From positions 1 to 62,937 of the IMG/VR virus record IMGVR_UViG_3300036398_002654: DNA of 62,937 nt. One strand, given 5' to 3'. This stretch comes from a virus. Of this stretch, positions 51,129-57,783 are shown one piece after another. The position numbers and the translations under genes were made by a program. The notes beneath the pieces are model-generated. The model was not told the origin of the DNA and made no database searches. It worked only from the letters and a program-made list of their open reading frames with translations. Every line of letters starts with the position of its first letter. Position 1 is the stretch's first letter.

Positions 51129-52161
51129 GATGTCCACCGAACATATAACGCATTCCGTTTAGGATCTTTGCTCCGAACGATCCGAGATTGCGTGAGTTAA
51201 ATCTTTCAAATAGTGCAGTAGTAATGACAGGAGCGGGAACCCCCAAATCCACAGCGGCAGAAACAGTCCAACGACCCTCACCACTGTCGGATACGCCTCC
51301 AGAGAACTGTTTAAGCTCACCATCCCTGCGTAACACATCAGCAGTAAGATCAAGTAACCAAGACCCAACCACGCTACCACGACGCCACAACTCAGCAACC
51401 TCAGCAACATCAATATCATAACAATAGGATTCTGGATCCGCCATTGGGGCAACCTCTGCATCTCCTTCTCTGACATACTGAGCACCTGCATTAGCGTTCT
51501 TGAGAATATTGAATCCTTCGGCATATGCCTGCATAATGCCGTATTCGATTCCATTGTGAACCATCTTCACAAAATGTCCTGCCCCTGGTCCGCCACAATG
51601 TAACCAACCAAACTCAGCAGAGGTTACGTCTGAGTTAAATTGAGTCCTGGGGGCAGCGTCAATTCCTGGTGAGAGGGCATCAAAAATGCGCGAACAAGTG
51701 GCGACTGCAGTATTTCCACCTCCAACCATAAGACAGTATCCACGATCCAGACCATAAACACCACCGCTAGTGCCACAATCAATATATTGGATACCCAACT
51801 TTGCCAAACGTTCTGCTCTTTTCCTACTGTCTTTAAAATTGCTATTGCCATGATCAATAATAATATCTCCTTCGTCACAATATCGTAGTAACTCATTGAT
51901 TGTCTCCTCTACTGTTTCTGCTGGTACAACCATCATAAAGATGCCTGGTCCATATTTGTCTGATACTCCACTCTGAGTATGTTTTACTACCTGAGCAAGG
52001 CTTTGTATAGAAGTTGTAACACCGTTAACATATCCGTTTTCATATGCTTCTTGTGCTTTCTCATAATTCCTCCTATAACCCCAAACCTCAATACCTGCTT
52101 TCATCATTCGACGGGACATTCCTTCTCCCATCCGTCCTAGTCCGATTAATCCTACTTTCAT
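51118..52161 (-). CDS. gnd: 6-phosphogluconate dehydrogenase, decarboxylating
   Basis: 347 residues from MKVGLIGLGRMGEGMSRRMM at 52161 (ATGA overlap with the upstream mini-gene). GLIGLGRMG binds NAD(P), IDHGNSNFKDS and YIDCGTSGGVYGLDRGYCLM form the substrate site, and CGGPGAGHFVKMVHNGIEYG holds the catalytic Lys. Short form, as in GndA/YqeC-type enzymes (about 300-350 rather than 470 residues). Makes NADPH and ribulose-5-phosphate, supporting nucleotide synthesis during infection. Confidence 0.95.
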   Translation of the reverse strand: MKVGLIGLGRMGEGMSRRMMKAGIEVWGYRRNYEKAQEAYENGYVNGVTTSIQSLAQVVKHTQSGVSDKYGPGIFMMVVPAETVEETINELLRYCDEGDIIIDHGNSNFKDSRKRAERLAKLGIQYIDCGTSGGVYGLDRGYCLMVGGGNTAVATCSRIFDALSPGIDAAPRTQFNSDVTSAEFGWLHCGGPGAGHFVKMVHNGIEYGIMQAYAEGFNILKNANAGAQYVREGDAEVAPMADPESYCYDIDVAEVAELWRRGSVVGSWLLDLTADVLRRDGELKQFSGGVSDSGEGRWTVSAAVDLGVPAPVITTALFERFNSRNLGSFGAKILNGMRYMFGGHHVR

Positions 52162-52253
52162 ACAACTCCTGGATATGCGTGTGTAAGTCCCCAATAAATG
52201 AACGATGCAATAGAACTAAAAAGTAAAAGTGAAGATATAAAAGTTTTAATCAT
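52158..52253 (-). CDS. 31-residue membrane peptide
   Basis: MIKTFISSLLLFSSIASFIY then WGLTHAYPGVV. One hydrophobic helix. ATGA-linked to gnd. Unknown role. Confidence 0.5.
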   Translation of the reverse strand: MIKTFISSLLLFSSIASFIYWGLTHAYPGVV

Positions 52254-52359
52254 CTTTCTCATCCTCATAAGTAGATGGTTCTTCAAATAACTCTTCCATT
52301 TTTTGCCGCATGACTCTTTCTTGCAACTCTTGCAAATCTTCTTCGGTTAAAGTTATCAT
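52246..52359 (-). CDS. 37-residue acidic peptide
   Basis: MITLTEEDLQELQERVMRQK then MEELFEEPSTYEDEKDD, helical and strongly acidic. Overlaps both neighbours (ATGA upstream). Unknown. Confidence 0.5.
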   Translation of the reverse strand: MITLTEEDLQELQERVMRQKMEELFEEPSTYEDEKDD

Positions 52360-52535
52360 TTGTCCTTTAAAAGTTCTTCTATTCGTTTACGCATACTTGA
52401 ACTTTCTTGTTTCATATAATCTCTGAGTGAATATCCTCTTTGACCTCTCATAATACAAGTTCCTTGATAGAACATAGTGGCAGCAAACACCAGAAGGAAA
52501 AAGATTCCTATTATTTCAGGGTAATGTTTAACCAT
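52356..52535 (-). CDS. 59-residue membrane protein
   Basis: MVKHYPEIIGIFFLLVFAAT, MFYQGTCIMRGQRGYSLRDY, then a basic helical tail (MRKRIEELLKDK). One N-terminal membrane span. Linked by ATGA to the acidic peptide downstream; the two tails could interact (inference). Confidence 0.55.
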   Translation of the reverse strand: MVKHYPEIIGIFFLLVFAATMFYQGTCIMRGQRGYSLRDYMKQESSSMRKRIEELLKDK

Positions 52536-52717
52536 GGCAAAACTGGTGGAATGACGCCTATCAACCTTAAAAGTCCCTCAGCAAATAAAGCAAGAACCAC
52601 CCAACCGACGCACATACTAATGATAGAAGCATTACGGTTGTGTCGTCGTATTGCTGCATCGATCATCTCCTGCACTTCTGTGCGAGTTACATAATCATCA
52701 TCAAATGGTTCCATCAT
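52511..52717 (-). CDS. 68-residue membrane protein
   Basis: Cytosolic-type N-terminus (PFDDDYVTRTEVQEMIDAAI), then ASIISMCVGWVVLALFAEGL and a second hydrophobic stretch. ATGA overlap at 52714-52717 supports the start. Unknown function. Confidence 0.6.
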   Translation of the reverse strand: MMEPFDDDYVTRTEVQEMIDAAIRRHNRNASIISMCVGWVVLALFAEGLLRLIGVIPPVLPWLNITLK

Positions 52718-52863
52718 TTCTCATCTCCAAGAAACTTTGCAAGAGGATCTCTGCGGGTTTTGACTATTTCGACTGCTCTCTTATAGAACATATTATCCAT
52801 GTTCCCAGAGGCTTCAAAAGTCTCCTTGATCTTCACCCAATTATCGTAGGTGCGCTGATCCAT
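52714..52863 (-). CDS. 49-residue hypothetical
   Basis: MDQRTYDNWVKIKETFEASG, NMDNMFYKRAVEIVKTRRDP, LAKFLGDEK. Helical and charged. First gene of the mini-gene/gnd operon; a TTGACA-type promoter lies upstream. Confidence 0.55.
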   Translation of the reverse strand: MDQRTYDNWVKIKETFEASGNMDNMFYKRAVEIVKTRRDPLAKFLGDEK

Positions 52864-52889
52864 AGGGTTTAGGTTGAATACTACTAGTT

Positions 52890-52917
52890 ATGCTAGTGGG
52901 TATTTGTACTATGTCAA
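52890..52917 (-). promoter_or_regulatory. sigma70-type promoter of the gnd operon
   Basis: TTGACA (52917-52912), 16-bp spacer, TAGCAT (52895-52890) on the minus strand. The -10 overlaps an ACTAG/CTAGT inverted repeat that could be an operator. 27 nt before the 52863 start. Confidence 0.4.
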
Positions 52918-52975
52918 GTTTGTGTTGATACAAAAATATAGATTAAGAAAATCTAAAATTTTGTAATATTTGTAA

Positions 52976-53062
52976 CGGAAGCGACTGGATTCGAACCAGT
53001 GGAGGTCTTACCCTCATTTGTTTTCAAGACAAACGCAATAAACCGGACTCTGCCACGCTTCC
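52976..53062 (-). tRNA. trnS: tRNA-Ser (UGA)
   Basis: 87 nt class II tRNA. Acceptor GGAAGCG/CGCTTCC, anticodon arm TTTGT-CTTGAAA-ACAAA (TGA), long variable arm, T-arm ending GGTTCGAATCC. No encoded CCA. Confidence 0.93.
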
Positions 53063-53073
53063 AATAAAAGTCC

Positions 53074-53331
53074 TCAACGGACTTCAAAATCTAAACGTCT
53101 TACTTTACGTTGTCTTCTTGCCTCTTGGAAGGCAAGATCTTCGTTAGTAAGAACACCAGGTTTTGATTTATGACCATAAGAGTTTAACATAATAACAGCA
53201 GATAAGTCAACTGCTGAAATCTTATCACCACGAATGGATGCCATATTAGAGCAACCACAAGACACAGTTTTCGTAGGATGCCCCTCTAACTCCTTTCCAC
53301 AGGAGCGGCATCTGATTCTTAAATTTTCCAT
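53074..53331 (-). CDS. zinc-ribbon hypothetical
   Basis: 85 residues. IRCRSCGKELEGHP and TVSCGCSNMASIRG carry a CxxC...CxC metal knuckle; the second half (DLSAVIMLNSYGHKSKPGVL, ARRQRKVRRLDFEVR) is basic. Widely seen in cyanomyoviruses, role unknown; nucleic-acid binding is plausible. A perfect TATAAATA lies 37 nt upstream. Confidence 0.7.
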   Translation of the reverse strand: MENLRIRCRSCGKELEGHPTKTVSCGCSNMASIRGDKISAVDLSAVIMLNSYGHKSKPGVLTNEDLAFQEARRQRKVRRLDFEVR

Positions 53332-53367
53332 TTGTATAATCAGTTATACTTCTTCAATTTTTTTAAA

Positions 53368-53375
53368 TATTTATA
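53368..53375 (-). promoter_or_regulatory. perfect late promoter core TATAAATA
   Basis: TATAAATA on the minus strand, directly after the 3' end of tRNA-Val and 37 nt before the 53331 start. Confidence 0.5.
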
Positions 53376-53376
53376 A

Positions 53377-53448
53377 TGGGCAATATCGGATTCGAACCAA
53401 TGACCGTCTGCGTGTAAAGCAGCTGCGCTACCGCTGCGCCAATCGCCC
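53377..53448 (-). tRNA. trnV: tRNA-Val (UAC)
   Basis: 72 nt. Acceptor GGGCGAT/ATTGCCC, anticodon loop TTTACAC (TAC), T-arm with GGTTCGAATCC. The bottom anticodon-stem pair is G-A mismatched. No encoded CCA. Confidence 0.9.
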
Positions 53449-53456
53449 ATAAAAAG

Positions 53457-53621
53457 TCAAGATTGACTCATAAGATATTCAACTGTATTTGCTACATCAT
53501 TCATAGCGTCACGGAGATTTTCCCTTTGCCCAGATTCTTGTTTGATAATTGGACGATGGTCATCTGTCAGAGTCCAACGCCATTGATTCATTTCAATGCA
53601 GAACCAGAGATTAATTTTCAT
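53457..53621 (-). CDS. 54-residue hypothetical
   Basis: MKINLWFCIEMNQWRWTLTD, DHRPIIKQESGQRENLRDAM, NDVANTVEYLMSQS. Small mixed alpha/beta protein, 11-nt overlap with its upstream neighbour. Unknown. Confidence 0.6.
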   Translation of the reverse strand: MKINLWFCIEMNQWRWTLTDDHRPIIKQESGQRENLRDAMNDVANTVEYLMSQS

Positions 53622-53769
53622 TCTTAAAGTACTCCAGTTCTATCCAACGAAGAAGTGTATTATATGCATAAATTGATGCTTCTGTACAATTATCTTCTTT
53701 TAGTTTATGAATATAGTATTCAAGCGCCTCAATGACCATTTGACGGTCTGTTTGGGAAATAAGAGACAT
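53611..53769 (-). CDS. 52-residue hypothetical
   Basis: MSLISQTDRQMVIEALEYYI, HKLKEDNCTEASIYAYNTLL, RWIELEYFKNEN. Helical. A strong AGGAGG ribosome site lies 5 nt before the ATG and a sigma70-type promoter starts in the pstS terminator. Confidence 0.65.
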   Translation of the reverse strand: MSLISQTDRQMVIEALEYYIHKLKEDNCTEASIYAYNTLLRWIELEYFKNEN

Positions 53770-53790
53770 AAACCTCCTAACTCGTTATCT

Positions 53791-53819
53791 ATAATACATT
53801 AAAAAGGGGGTTTTGTCAA
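53791..53819 (-). promoter_or_regulatory. promoter fused to the pstS terminator
   Basis: TTGACA (53819-53814) in the terminator loop, 17-bp spacer, TATTAT (53796-53791), 22 nt before the 53769 start. Confidence 0.65.
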
Positions 53820-53825
53820 CCCCCC
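53801..53825 (-). terminator. intrinsic terminator of pstS
   Basis: Minus-strand stem GGGGGTT/AACCCCC with loop GACA and five T, 10 nt past the pstS stop. Confidence 0.8.
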
Positions 53826-53833
53826 TATGTATG

Positions 53834-54796
53834 TCAGTTACCGATGCGACCAACAGCAAGACGTGCTTTGTTCAGAACGCTACCAGAAAGAGGAACATAT
53901 CCAAGATCATCAGCAATAGATTGTGCCTTTGTGCTTAGAGCATAGTTAATAGCGGCACGAATATCATCTGCCTTTGCACCATTACCTTTCTTATAAGCAA
54001 GAATCCAAGTCAAAGTAGAAATGGGATATGCATTTACACCAGCAGGATTGGGGTTCTCGCCAGCAAGGTTTGCATCCAGAGTAATACCATTCAGAGCAGC
54101 AGAACCAGTTGCAGCAGAAGGTCCAACAAACTTACCTGCCTTGTTTTGAAGAACTGCTGCTTGGAGTTTGTTAGCACGAACAAATCCAGTATTCACATAG
54201 CCAATCGCACCAGCAGTGTTCTTGATGGTTCCAGCAACACCTTCGTTACCTTTTGAACCAACACCAGTAGGCCACTTGACTGCCTTACCAACACCAGGAG
54301 CCCAACCACCGAATGCATCCAGAGAGTTGGTGAATGCAAAGGTAGTTCCAGATCCATCAGAACGATACACCACTTGAATAGGACCAGCGGAGCAACCAAG
54401 TGCTTTCCAATCCTTAATGCGTCCAGAGAATACATCAACGGTTTGCTTCTGGGTCAGTTTTAGTTTGCATCCAGGTTTGTTATAAGCGACAGCAATCGTT
54501 CCACCCACCATAGGGATTTGAACGACACCACGCTTCACCTTTGCTGCTTCCGATGCTTTGATCGGTTCATCAGACGCACCAAAATCGACGGTCCCAGCGA
54601 TGAACTGACGAACACCAGCACCAGAACCAACAGATTGGTAATTAACACGATTTCCAGTAGACGAAGCAAAATCCTGGAACCATCGTTGATAAATTGGGGC
54701 GGGAAACGTAGCTCCAGCACCATTCAGAGCAGGTCCAGCAAGAGCAGCAGCAGGAGCAGCAACCAGACCAATAGCAATAAGATTTTTGAGTTTCAT
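53834..54796 (-). CDS. pstS: phosphate ABC transporter substrate-binding protein
   Basis: 320 residues from MKLKNLIAIGLVAAPAAALA at 54796, a clear Sec signal peptide. GAGATFPAPIYQRWFQDF, YQSVGSGAGVRQFIAGTVDF, VVYRSDGSGTTFAFTNSL and PISTLTWILAYKKGNG are PstS hallmarks with the phosphate-binding Ser/Asp/Arg residues. Phage PstS is thought to raise phosphate uptake in starved hosts. A PHO-box-like repeat and a -10 lie upstream, and a terminator follows. Confidence 0.95.
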   Translation of the reverse strand: MKLKNLIAIGLVAAPAAALAGPALNGAGATFPAPIYQRWFQDFASSTGNRVNYQSVGSGAGVRQFIAGTVDFGASDEPIKASEAAKVKRGVVQIPMVGGTIAVAYNKPGCKLKLTQKQTVDVFSGRIKDWKALGCSAGPIQVVYRSDGSGTTFAFTNSLDAFGGWAPGVGKAVKWPTGVGSKGNEGVAGTIKNTAGAIGYVNTGFVRANKLQAAVLQNKAGKFVGPSAATGSAALNGITLDANLAGENPNPAGVNAYPISTLTWILAYKKGNGAKADDIRAAINYALSTKAQSIADDLGYVPLSGSVLNKARLAVGRIGN

Positions 54797-54832
54797 AAAA
54801 AGTTTTTTGGAAGTGAATTGACTTCGTAAGTA

Positions 54833-54877
54833 ATAATACTGGAAGAGAACCTTAAAGTCCACTAAGATTTGGTTAAG
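54833..54877 (-). promoter_or_regulatory. candidate PHO box and -10 of pstS
   Basis: On the minus strand, three 8-mers spaced by 3 nt: CTTAACCA (54877-54870), CTTAGTGG (54866-54859) and TTAAGGTT (54855-54848); then TATTAT (54838-54833), 9 nt further. Cyanobacterial PHO boxes are CTTAACCT-like 8-mers with 3-nt gaps. Only the first unit is close to consensus. Confidence 0.5.
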
Positions 54878-54890
54878 GTTCTGGTTTCAT

Positions 54891-54918
54891 AAAAAAGCAC
54901 CCCTTTCTGGGGTGCTTT
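54891..54918 (-). terminator. intrinsic terminator of the porin gene
   Basis: Minus-strand AGCACCCC/GGGGTGCT 8-bp stem, loop AGAAA, then six T; about 22 nt after the porin stop. Confidence 0.88.
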
Positions 54919-54940
54919 CACTCAACTTATGAGTGGTTTA

Positions 54941-56434
54941 TCAGAAACGGAAGGTAGTTTGAATTACACCACCATAGTTGGAAGAGGTATCCGAAAGTGC
55001 CTGATTGTTCGAAACATAGAACACTGCAGGAGTAACAGTGATGTTGTCGCTCACACGATACTTATAGAACAGTTCCCACATAGTTGCTTCCTTAGTAAGT
55101 CCTTCTGCATTACCAGGCTGACCGATAGCAAAACCAGCAGAATTACCCTTAGCAAGTACATCAGACCACTGGAGACCAGCGTACCAAGTTTGCGAATCGG
55201 TAGCGCCATTAGGAGTTGCTTCACCTTCGGCATTCAGACTTACAGTATTCCAACCATAACCACCACTCACAGAAGGAATGATGCCAGACTTGGAAGGTTG
55301 CCAGTAAGCACTCAGAGCATAACCATTAGAGGTTTGACCAGGAGCAAGAGCACCAGAAGAACCCAGAACACCATTGAAGGTGCGAACACGAGTGCCTTCA
55401 GTACCATAACGATAACCGAATGCAACACCATAATTAGGAGCACGGTAACCAATCTGAGCAAGAGTGTTCAGAGCACCTTTTTCGTTAAACTCACCTTTGG
55501 TGGAATCAGAACCACCTTGTGCAACATAGTTCAGACCAGCAACAAAACCTTTCTTACCTTGCACCCATTGAGCACCAAAACCAGAACCAGTTGCCTTGTT
55601 GTAGACACCAGGAGCACCAGCAAGTTGGAAGAAGTCCAGAACATCCGACTTATAAGCAGAAGGAATCCAGGTCATCTCAGTGTTACGAACCAGAGCACCA
55701 GCAGTCAGAGTTACACCCTTAGCAAGAGCAGGGAAACTATAATACAGACGATCCAGTTTAACTACATCAGCAGTGCTCTCTGCCTTATCCAGTTTGAACA
55801 GTGAAGAACTGGAACCAAAGGGTTGAGAAGAGAAATTACCAGAACGCAGACGAGTGCGAAGAAGATCCTTTCCAGTGAAAGAAGTATCAAGATTGATACG
55901 AAGATCGTAATTGAAAGCAGTATTGCCTACATTGGTACTGGCATCCTTACCAGGAACCCAAGCATTATCAACACCACCAAGAACGAAAGATGCTTCACCT
56001 TTCAGTTTGGTAGTGGTGGAGAATTGAGTTGCTTCCAGAGCACCCACTTTTGCTTCCAGTTTATCTACACGACCACGAATTACTGCAAGTTCATCAGCAA
56101 ACTCCTTTGCAAGACGTTGAAGTTCATCAGTAACTTCGGTTACACGGTCAAGGCAAGCATTCAGAAGTGCTGCTGCCTCAAATCGGGTCATTGCCTTACC
56201 ACCACCATAGGTGCCGTTAGGATAACCAGCAACGCAACCATAACGCTCTACAAGGTTGCTGAGTGCCTGATATGCCCAATCCGAAGGTTGAACATCAGAC
56301 AGTTGTGAGACACTTGTAACCTGCTCAGAAGAGTATTGGTTGACTGCTGCCATATTCAGATCTGCGGCATTCGCAGCAACAGGAGCAACCATTCCCAGAG
56401 CAACAGGTGCAAGCATCAGTTGTTTGAGTTTCAT
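54941..56434 (-). CDS. SLH-domain outer-membrane porin (OprB-like)
   Basis: 497 residues from MKLKQLMLAPVALGMVAPVA at 56434, with a signal peptide cut near AANA-AD. Residues about 35-95 form an S-layer-homology domain (LSDVQPSDWAYQALSNLVER, YPNGTYGGGKAMTRFEAAAL). A coiled-coil helix follows (LAVIRGRVDKLEAKVGALEA), then a beta-barrel ending in VIQTTFRF with the terminal Phe of outer-membrane proteins. This is the cyanobacterial Som/OprB porin layout. Phage origin would place a new porin in the infected cell. TTGACT-17-TAAGAT/ATAAATA promoter upstream. Confidence 0.9.
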   Translation of the reverse strand: MKLKQLMLAPVALGMVAPVAANAADLNMAAVNQYSSEQVTSVSQLSDVQPSDWAYQALSNLVERYGCVAGYPNGTYGGGKAMTRFEAAALLNACLDRVTEVTDELQRLAKEFADELAVIRGRVDKLEAKVGALEATQFSTTTKLKGEASFVLGGVDNAWVPGKDASTNVGNTAFNYDLRINLDTSFTGKDLLRTRLRSGNFSSQPFGSSSSLFKLDKAESTADVVKLDRLYYSFPALAKGVTLTAGALVRNTEMTWIPSAYKSDVLDFFQLAGAPGVYNKATGSGFGAQWVQGKKGFVAGLNYVAQGGSDSTKGEFNEKGALNTLAQIGYRAPNYGVAFGYRYGTEGTRVRTFNGVLGSSGALAPGQTSNGYALSAYWQPSKSGIIPSVSGGYGWNTVSLNAEGEATPNGATDSQTWYAGLQWSDVLAKGNSAGFAIGQPGNAEGLTKEATMWELFYKYRVSDNITVTPAVFYVSNNQALSDTSSNYGGVIQTTFRF

Positions 56435-56505
56435 AAAAAATTTGTTTTTAGTACTAAACGACATAGTGAAAATCGTGCAAGTAGTTGCGGCACGATTGAT
56501 CACGG

Positions 56506-56539
56506 TATTTATCTTAACATTTTCTTTGGGATCAGTCAA
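56506..56539 (-). promoter_or_regulatory. composite sigma70/late promoter of the porin gene
   Basis: TTGACT (56539-56534), 17-bp spacer, TAAGAT (56516-56511) fused to ATAAATA (56512-56506), 72 nt before the start. The same -10/late fusion precedes psbA and psbD. Confidence 0.55.
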
Positions 56540-56555
56540 GCTTTTTGGTTTTATA

Positions 56556-56627
56556 AGCGGAGTATCGGATTCGAACCGACGACATCTAACTTGGAAGGAT
56601 AGCGTTCTACCACTGAACTAACTCCGC
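56556..56627 (-). tRNA. trnG: tRNA-Gly (UCC)
   Basis: 72 nt. Acceptor GCGGAGT/ACTCCGC, anticodon loop CTTCCAA (TCC), T-arm GTCGGTTCGAATCC. The anticodon stem has one T-T mismatch. No encoded CCA. Confidence 0.9.
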
Positions 56628-56631
56628 AATG

Positions 56632-56702
56632 TGAGAGTGGAAGGTTTCGCATCCTTCTACTGTATCCCTTGTCGGGGTGCCTTACTTTTGGCTTCACTCT
56701 CA
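56632..56702 (-). ncRNA. tRNA-like element 1
   Basis: 71 nt. An 8-bp closing stem (TGAGAGTG/CACTCTCA), a D-like GCC/GGC arm, a short CCC/GGG arm and a T-like GAAGG/CCTTC arm directly before the 3' acceptor strand give a cloverleaf outline. The anticodon arm has too few pairs and the T-loop (ATGCGAAA) lacks TTC, so it is not a normal tRNA. Candidate stable RNA or decayed tRNA. Confidence 0.5.
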
Positions 56703-56728
56703 GCACTTCACTTCACACGGACTTGTAA

Positions 56729-56757
56729 AGTATAAGACATAATGAATATTATGTCAA
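56729..56757 (-). promoter_or_regulatory. promoter inside the tRNA array with palindromic spacer
   Basis: TTGACA (56757-56752), 17-bp spacer, TATACT (56734-56729). A perfect 8-bp inverted repeat with a 4-nt loop (56736-56755, GACATAAT/ATTATGTC) fills the spacer. Would drive element 1 and tRNA-Gly; the -35 touches the 3' end of tRNA-Thr. Confidence 0.55.
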
Positions 56758-56828
56758 GCCCCCGACAAGATTTGAACTTGCGACATCGGCTTTACAAAAG
56801 CCGCGCTCTACCACTGAGCTACAAGGGC
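56757..56828 (-). tRNA. trnT: tRNA-Thr (UGU)
   Basis: 72 nt. Acceptor GCCCTTG/CGGGGGC (two G-U), D-arm GCTCAGTGGTAGAGC, anticodon arm CGGCT-TTTGTAA-AGCCG (TGT), T-arm with GTTCAAATC. No encoded CCA. Confidence 0.92.
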
Positions 56829-56901
56829 AACTAGCGGGGGTGATCAAATCCCCGACCTAAGTAAACTTAGGATTTAGAGGAAGTCCCAGACATTTCTAGT
56901 T
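56829..56901 (-). ncRNA. tRNA-like element 2
   Basis: 73 nt between tRNA-Asn and tRNA-Thr. Closing stem AACTAG/CTAGTT (extendable through AGGG/CCCT into flanks), a variable-arm-like hairpin CCTAAG-TTTA-CTTAGG, and a T-arm-like CGGGG/CCCCG hairpin with TTTGATC in its loop. The first half (D and anticodon regions) does not fold as tRNA. May be a decayed class II tRNA or a stable RNA. Confidence 0.45.
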
Positions 56902-56908
56902 CTCCCTA

Positions 56909-56980
56909 CTCCACAACCTGGATTCGAACCAGGGACCAAATGATTAACAGTCATCTGCGCTACCGCTGCGCCATTGTGGA
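56909..56980 (-). tRNA. trnN: tRNA-Asn (GUU)
   Basis: 72 nt. Acceptor TCCACAA/TTGTGGA, anticodon arm GATGA-CTGTTAA-TCATT (GTT), T-arm CTGGTTCGAATCCAG. No encoded CCA. Confidence 0.93.
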
Positions 56981-57007
56981 TTATAAATTTGGAGAATAAA
57001 TCTCCAA

Positions 57008-57081
57008 CGGACCAGGTAGGATTCGAACCTACGGCTAACCGCTTAGAAGGCGGATACTCTTGTCCACTGAGTTACTGGTCC
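57008..57081 (-). tRNA. trnR: tRNA-Arg (UCU)
   Basis: 74 nt. Acceptor GGACCAG/CTGGTCC, anticodon arm TCCGC-CTTCTAA-GCGGT (TCT), T-arm GTAGGTTCGAATCCTAC. First tRNA after the array promoter at 57099-57127. No encoded CCA. Confidence 0.93.
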
Positions 57082-57098
57082 AATTGAATCACTTGTTT

Positions 57099-57127
57099 AT
57101 TATAGATGGGAGGAGGGCATCTGTCAA
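57099..57127 (-). promoter_or_regulatory. consensus promoter of the tRNA array in a hairpin loop
   Basis: TTGACA (57127-57122), 17-bp spacer, TATAAT (57104-57099). The -35 forms most of the loop of a 9-bp hairpin (57110-57136, GAGGGGGGC/GCCCTCCTC with one G-U) just after the lysozyme gene. 18 nt before tRNA-Arg. Confidence 0.72.
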
Positions 57128-57150
57128 GCCCCCCTCACCTATTCAGTTTG

Positions 57151-57783
57151 TCAAACTTCTACCGTGATCAGTCGGTTAGCATATTCATGAGCATAAGATG
57201 TACGAGCACCATGAATGCCCCAACCAATCCAACTGTACGCATAGTTCATGTAGCGATCGATAGACTTACCAGGAGTTTTCATTCGGTCTTCGATTCGTTT
57301 CCATTGAACTTCATTCGTCAGATAACGAAGTTGCGTTGGAAGTGTTGATGGAGAACCACCAAACTTCTTAGCAAAATCACCCAATCCATAATAACGATCG
57401 GCAGATGTCCATTGGATCAGTCCATAACCACGACCGCAGTGATGGTACTGAGTCCTGCTACCACCTTCACAAATATTAGGCACGAACATAGATTCCTGCT
57501 TAATATTGCCCATGATAGTAGCAAGGGCGTTTCTGTCTTTAATTCCTTGATCTTGGAAATAATCCAAGGCAAGTTGTTCATGTTCTGAACACCCTTTACA
57601 AATTAGCCTTTTCTCTTTTGGCTTTTCGGGAGCAACCTCTCGGATCGCTGTCGTAGTTTCAAACTCCTTAACAACAGAAAATGGCGCTGGTGGTGCCGTC
57701 AAAGGAGGAAATACAGGCAGTGTTGCCATATTGGTTGTAACCGATGCCAGAAGGGGCAGGGCTACAGTAAAGATGTTTTGCAT
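57151..57783 (-). CDS. phage lysozyme-like peptidoglycan hydrolase
   Basis: 210 residues from MQNIFTVALPLLASVTTNMA at 57783, a hydrophobic signal-like N-terminus, then a Pro-rich linker. The catalytic-type domain (about 85-210) has NALATIMGNIKQESMFVPN with the likely Glu (KQES), GRGYGLIQWTSADRYYGLGD and NYAYSWIGWGIHGARTSYAH, as in phage tail-lysozyme/Phage_lysozyme2 proteins. It may be an exported endolysin or a tail lysin. TTGACA-17-TAATAT promoter and a hairpin leader lie upstream. Confidence 0.75.
   Translation of the reverse strand: MQNIFTVALPLLASVTTNMATLPVFPPLTAPPAPFSVVKEFETTTAIREVAPEKPKEKRLICKGCSEHEQLALDYFQDQGIKDRNALATIMGNIKQESMFVPNICEGGSRTQYHHCGRGYGLIQWTSADRYYGLGDFAKKFGGSPSTLPTQLRYLTNEVQWKRIEDRMKTPGKSIDRYMNYAYSWIGWGIHGARTSYAHEYANRLITVEV

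Noticed and set aside
51159-51554. 131-codon minus-strand frame within gnd
   Set aside because: Out-of-frame reading of a well-supported dehydrogenase gene.
54929-55804. 291-codon plus-strand frame opposite the porin
   Set aside because: Antisense to a clear porin gene and rich in Ser/Thr/Ile without any domain; a codon-bias shadow.
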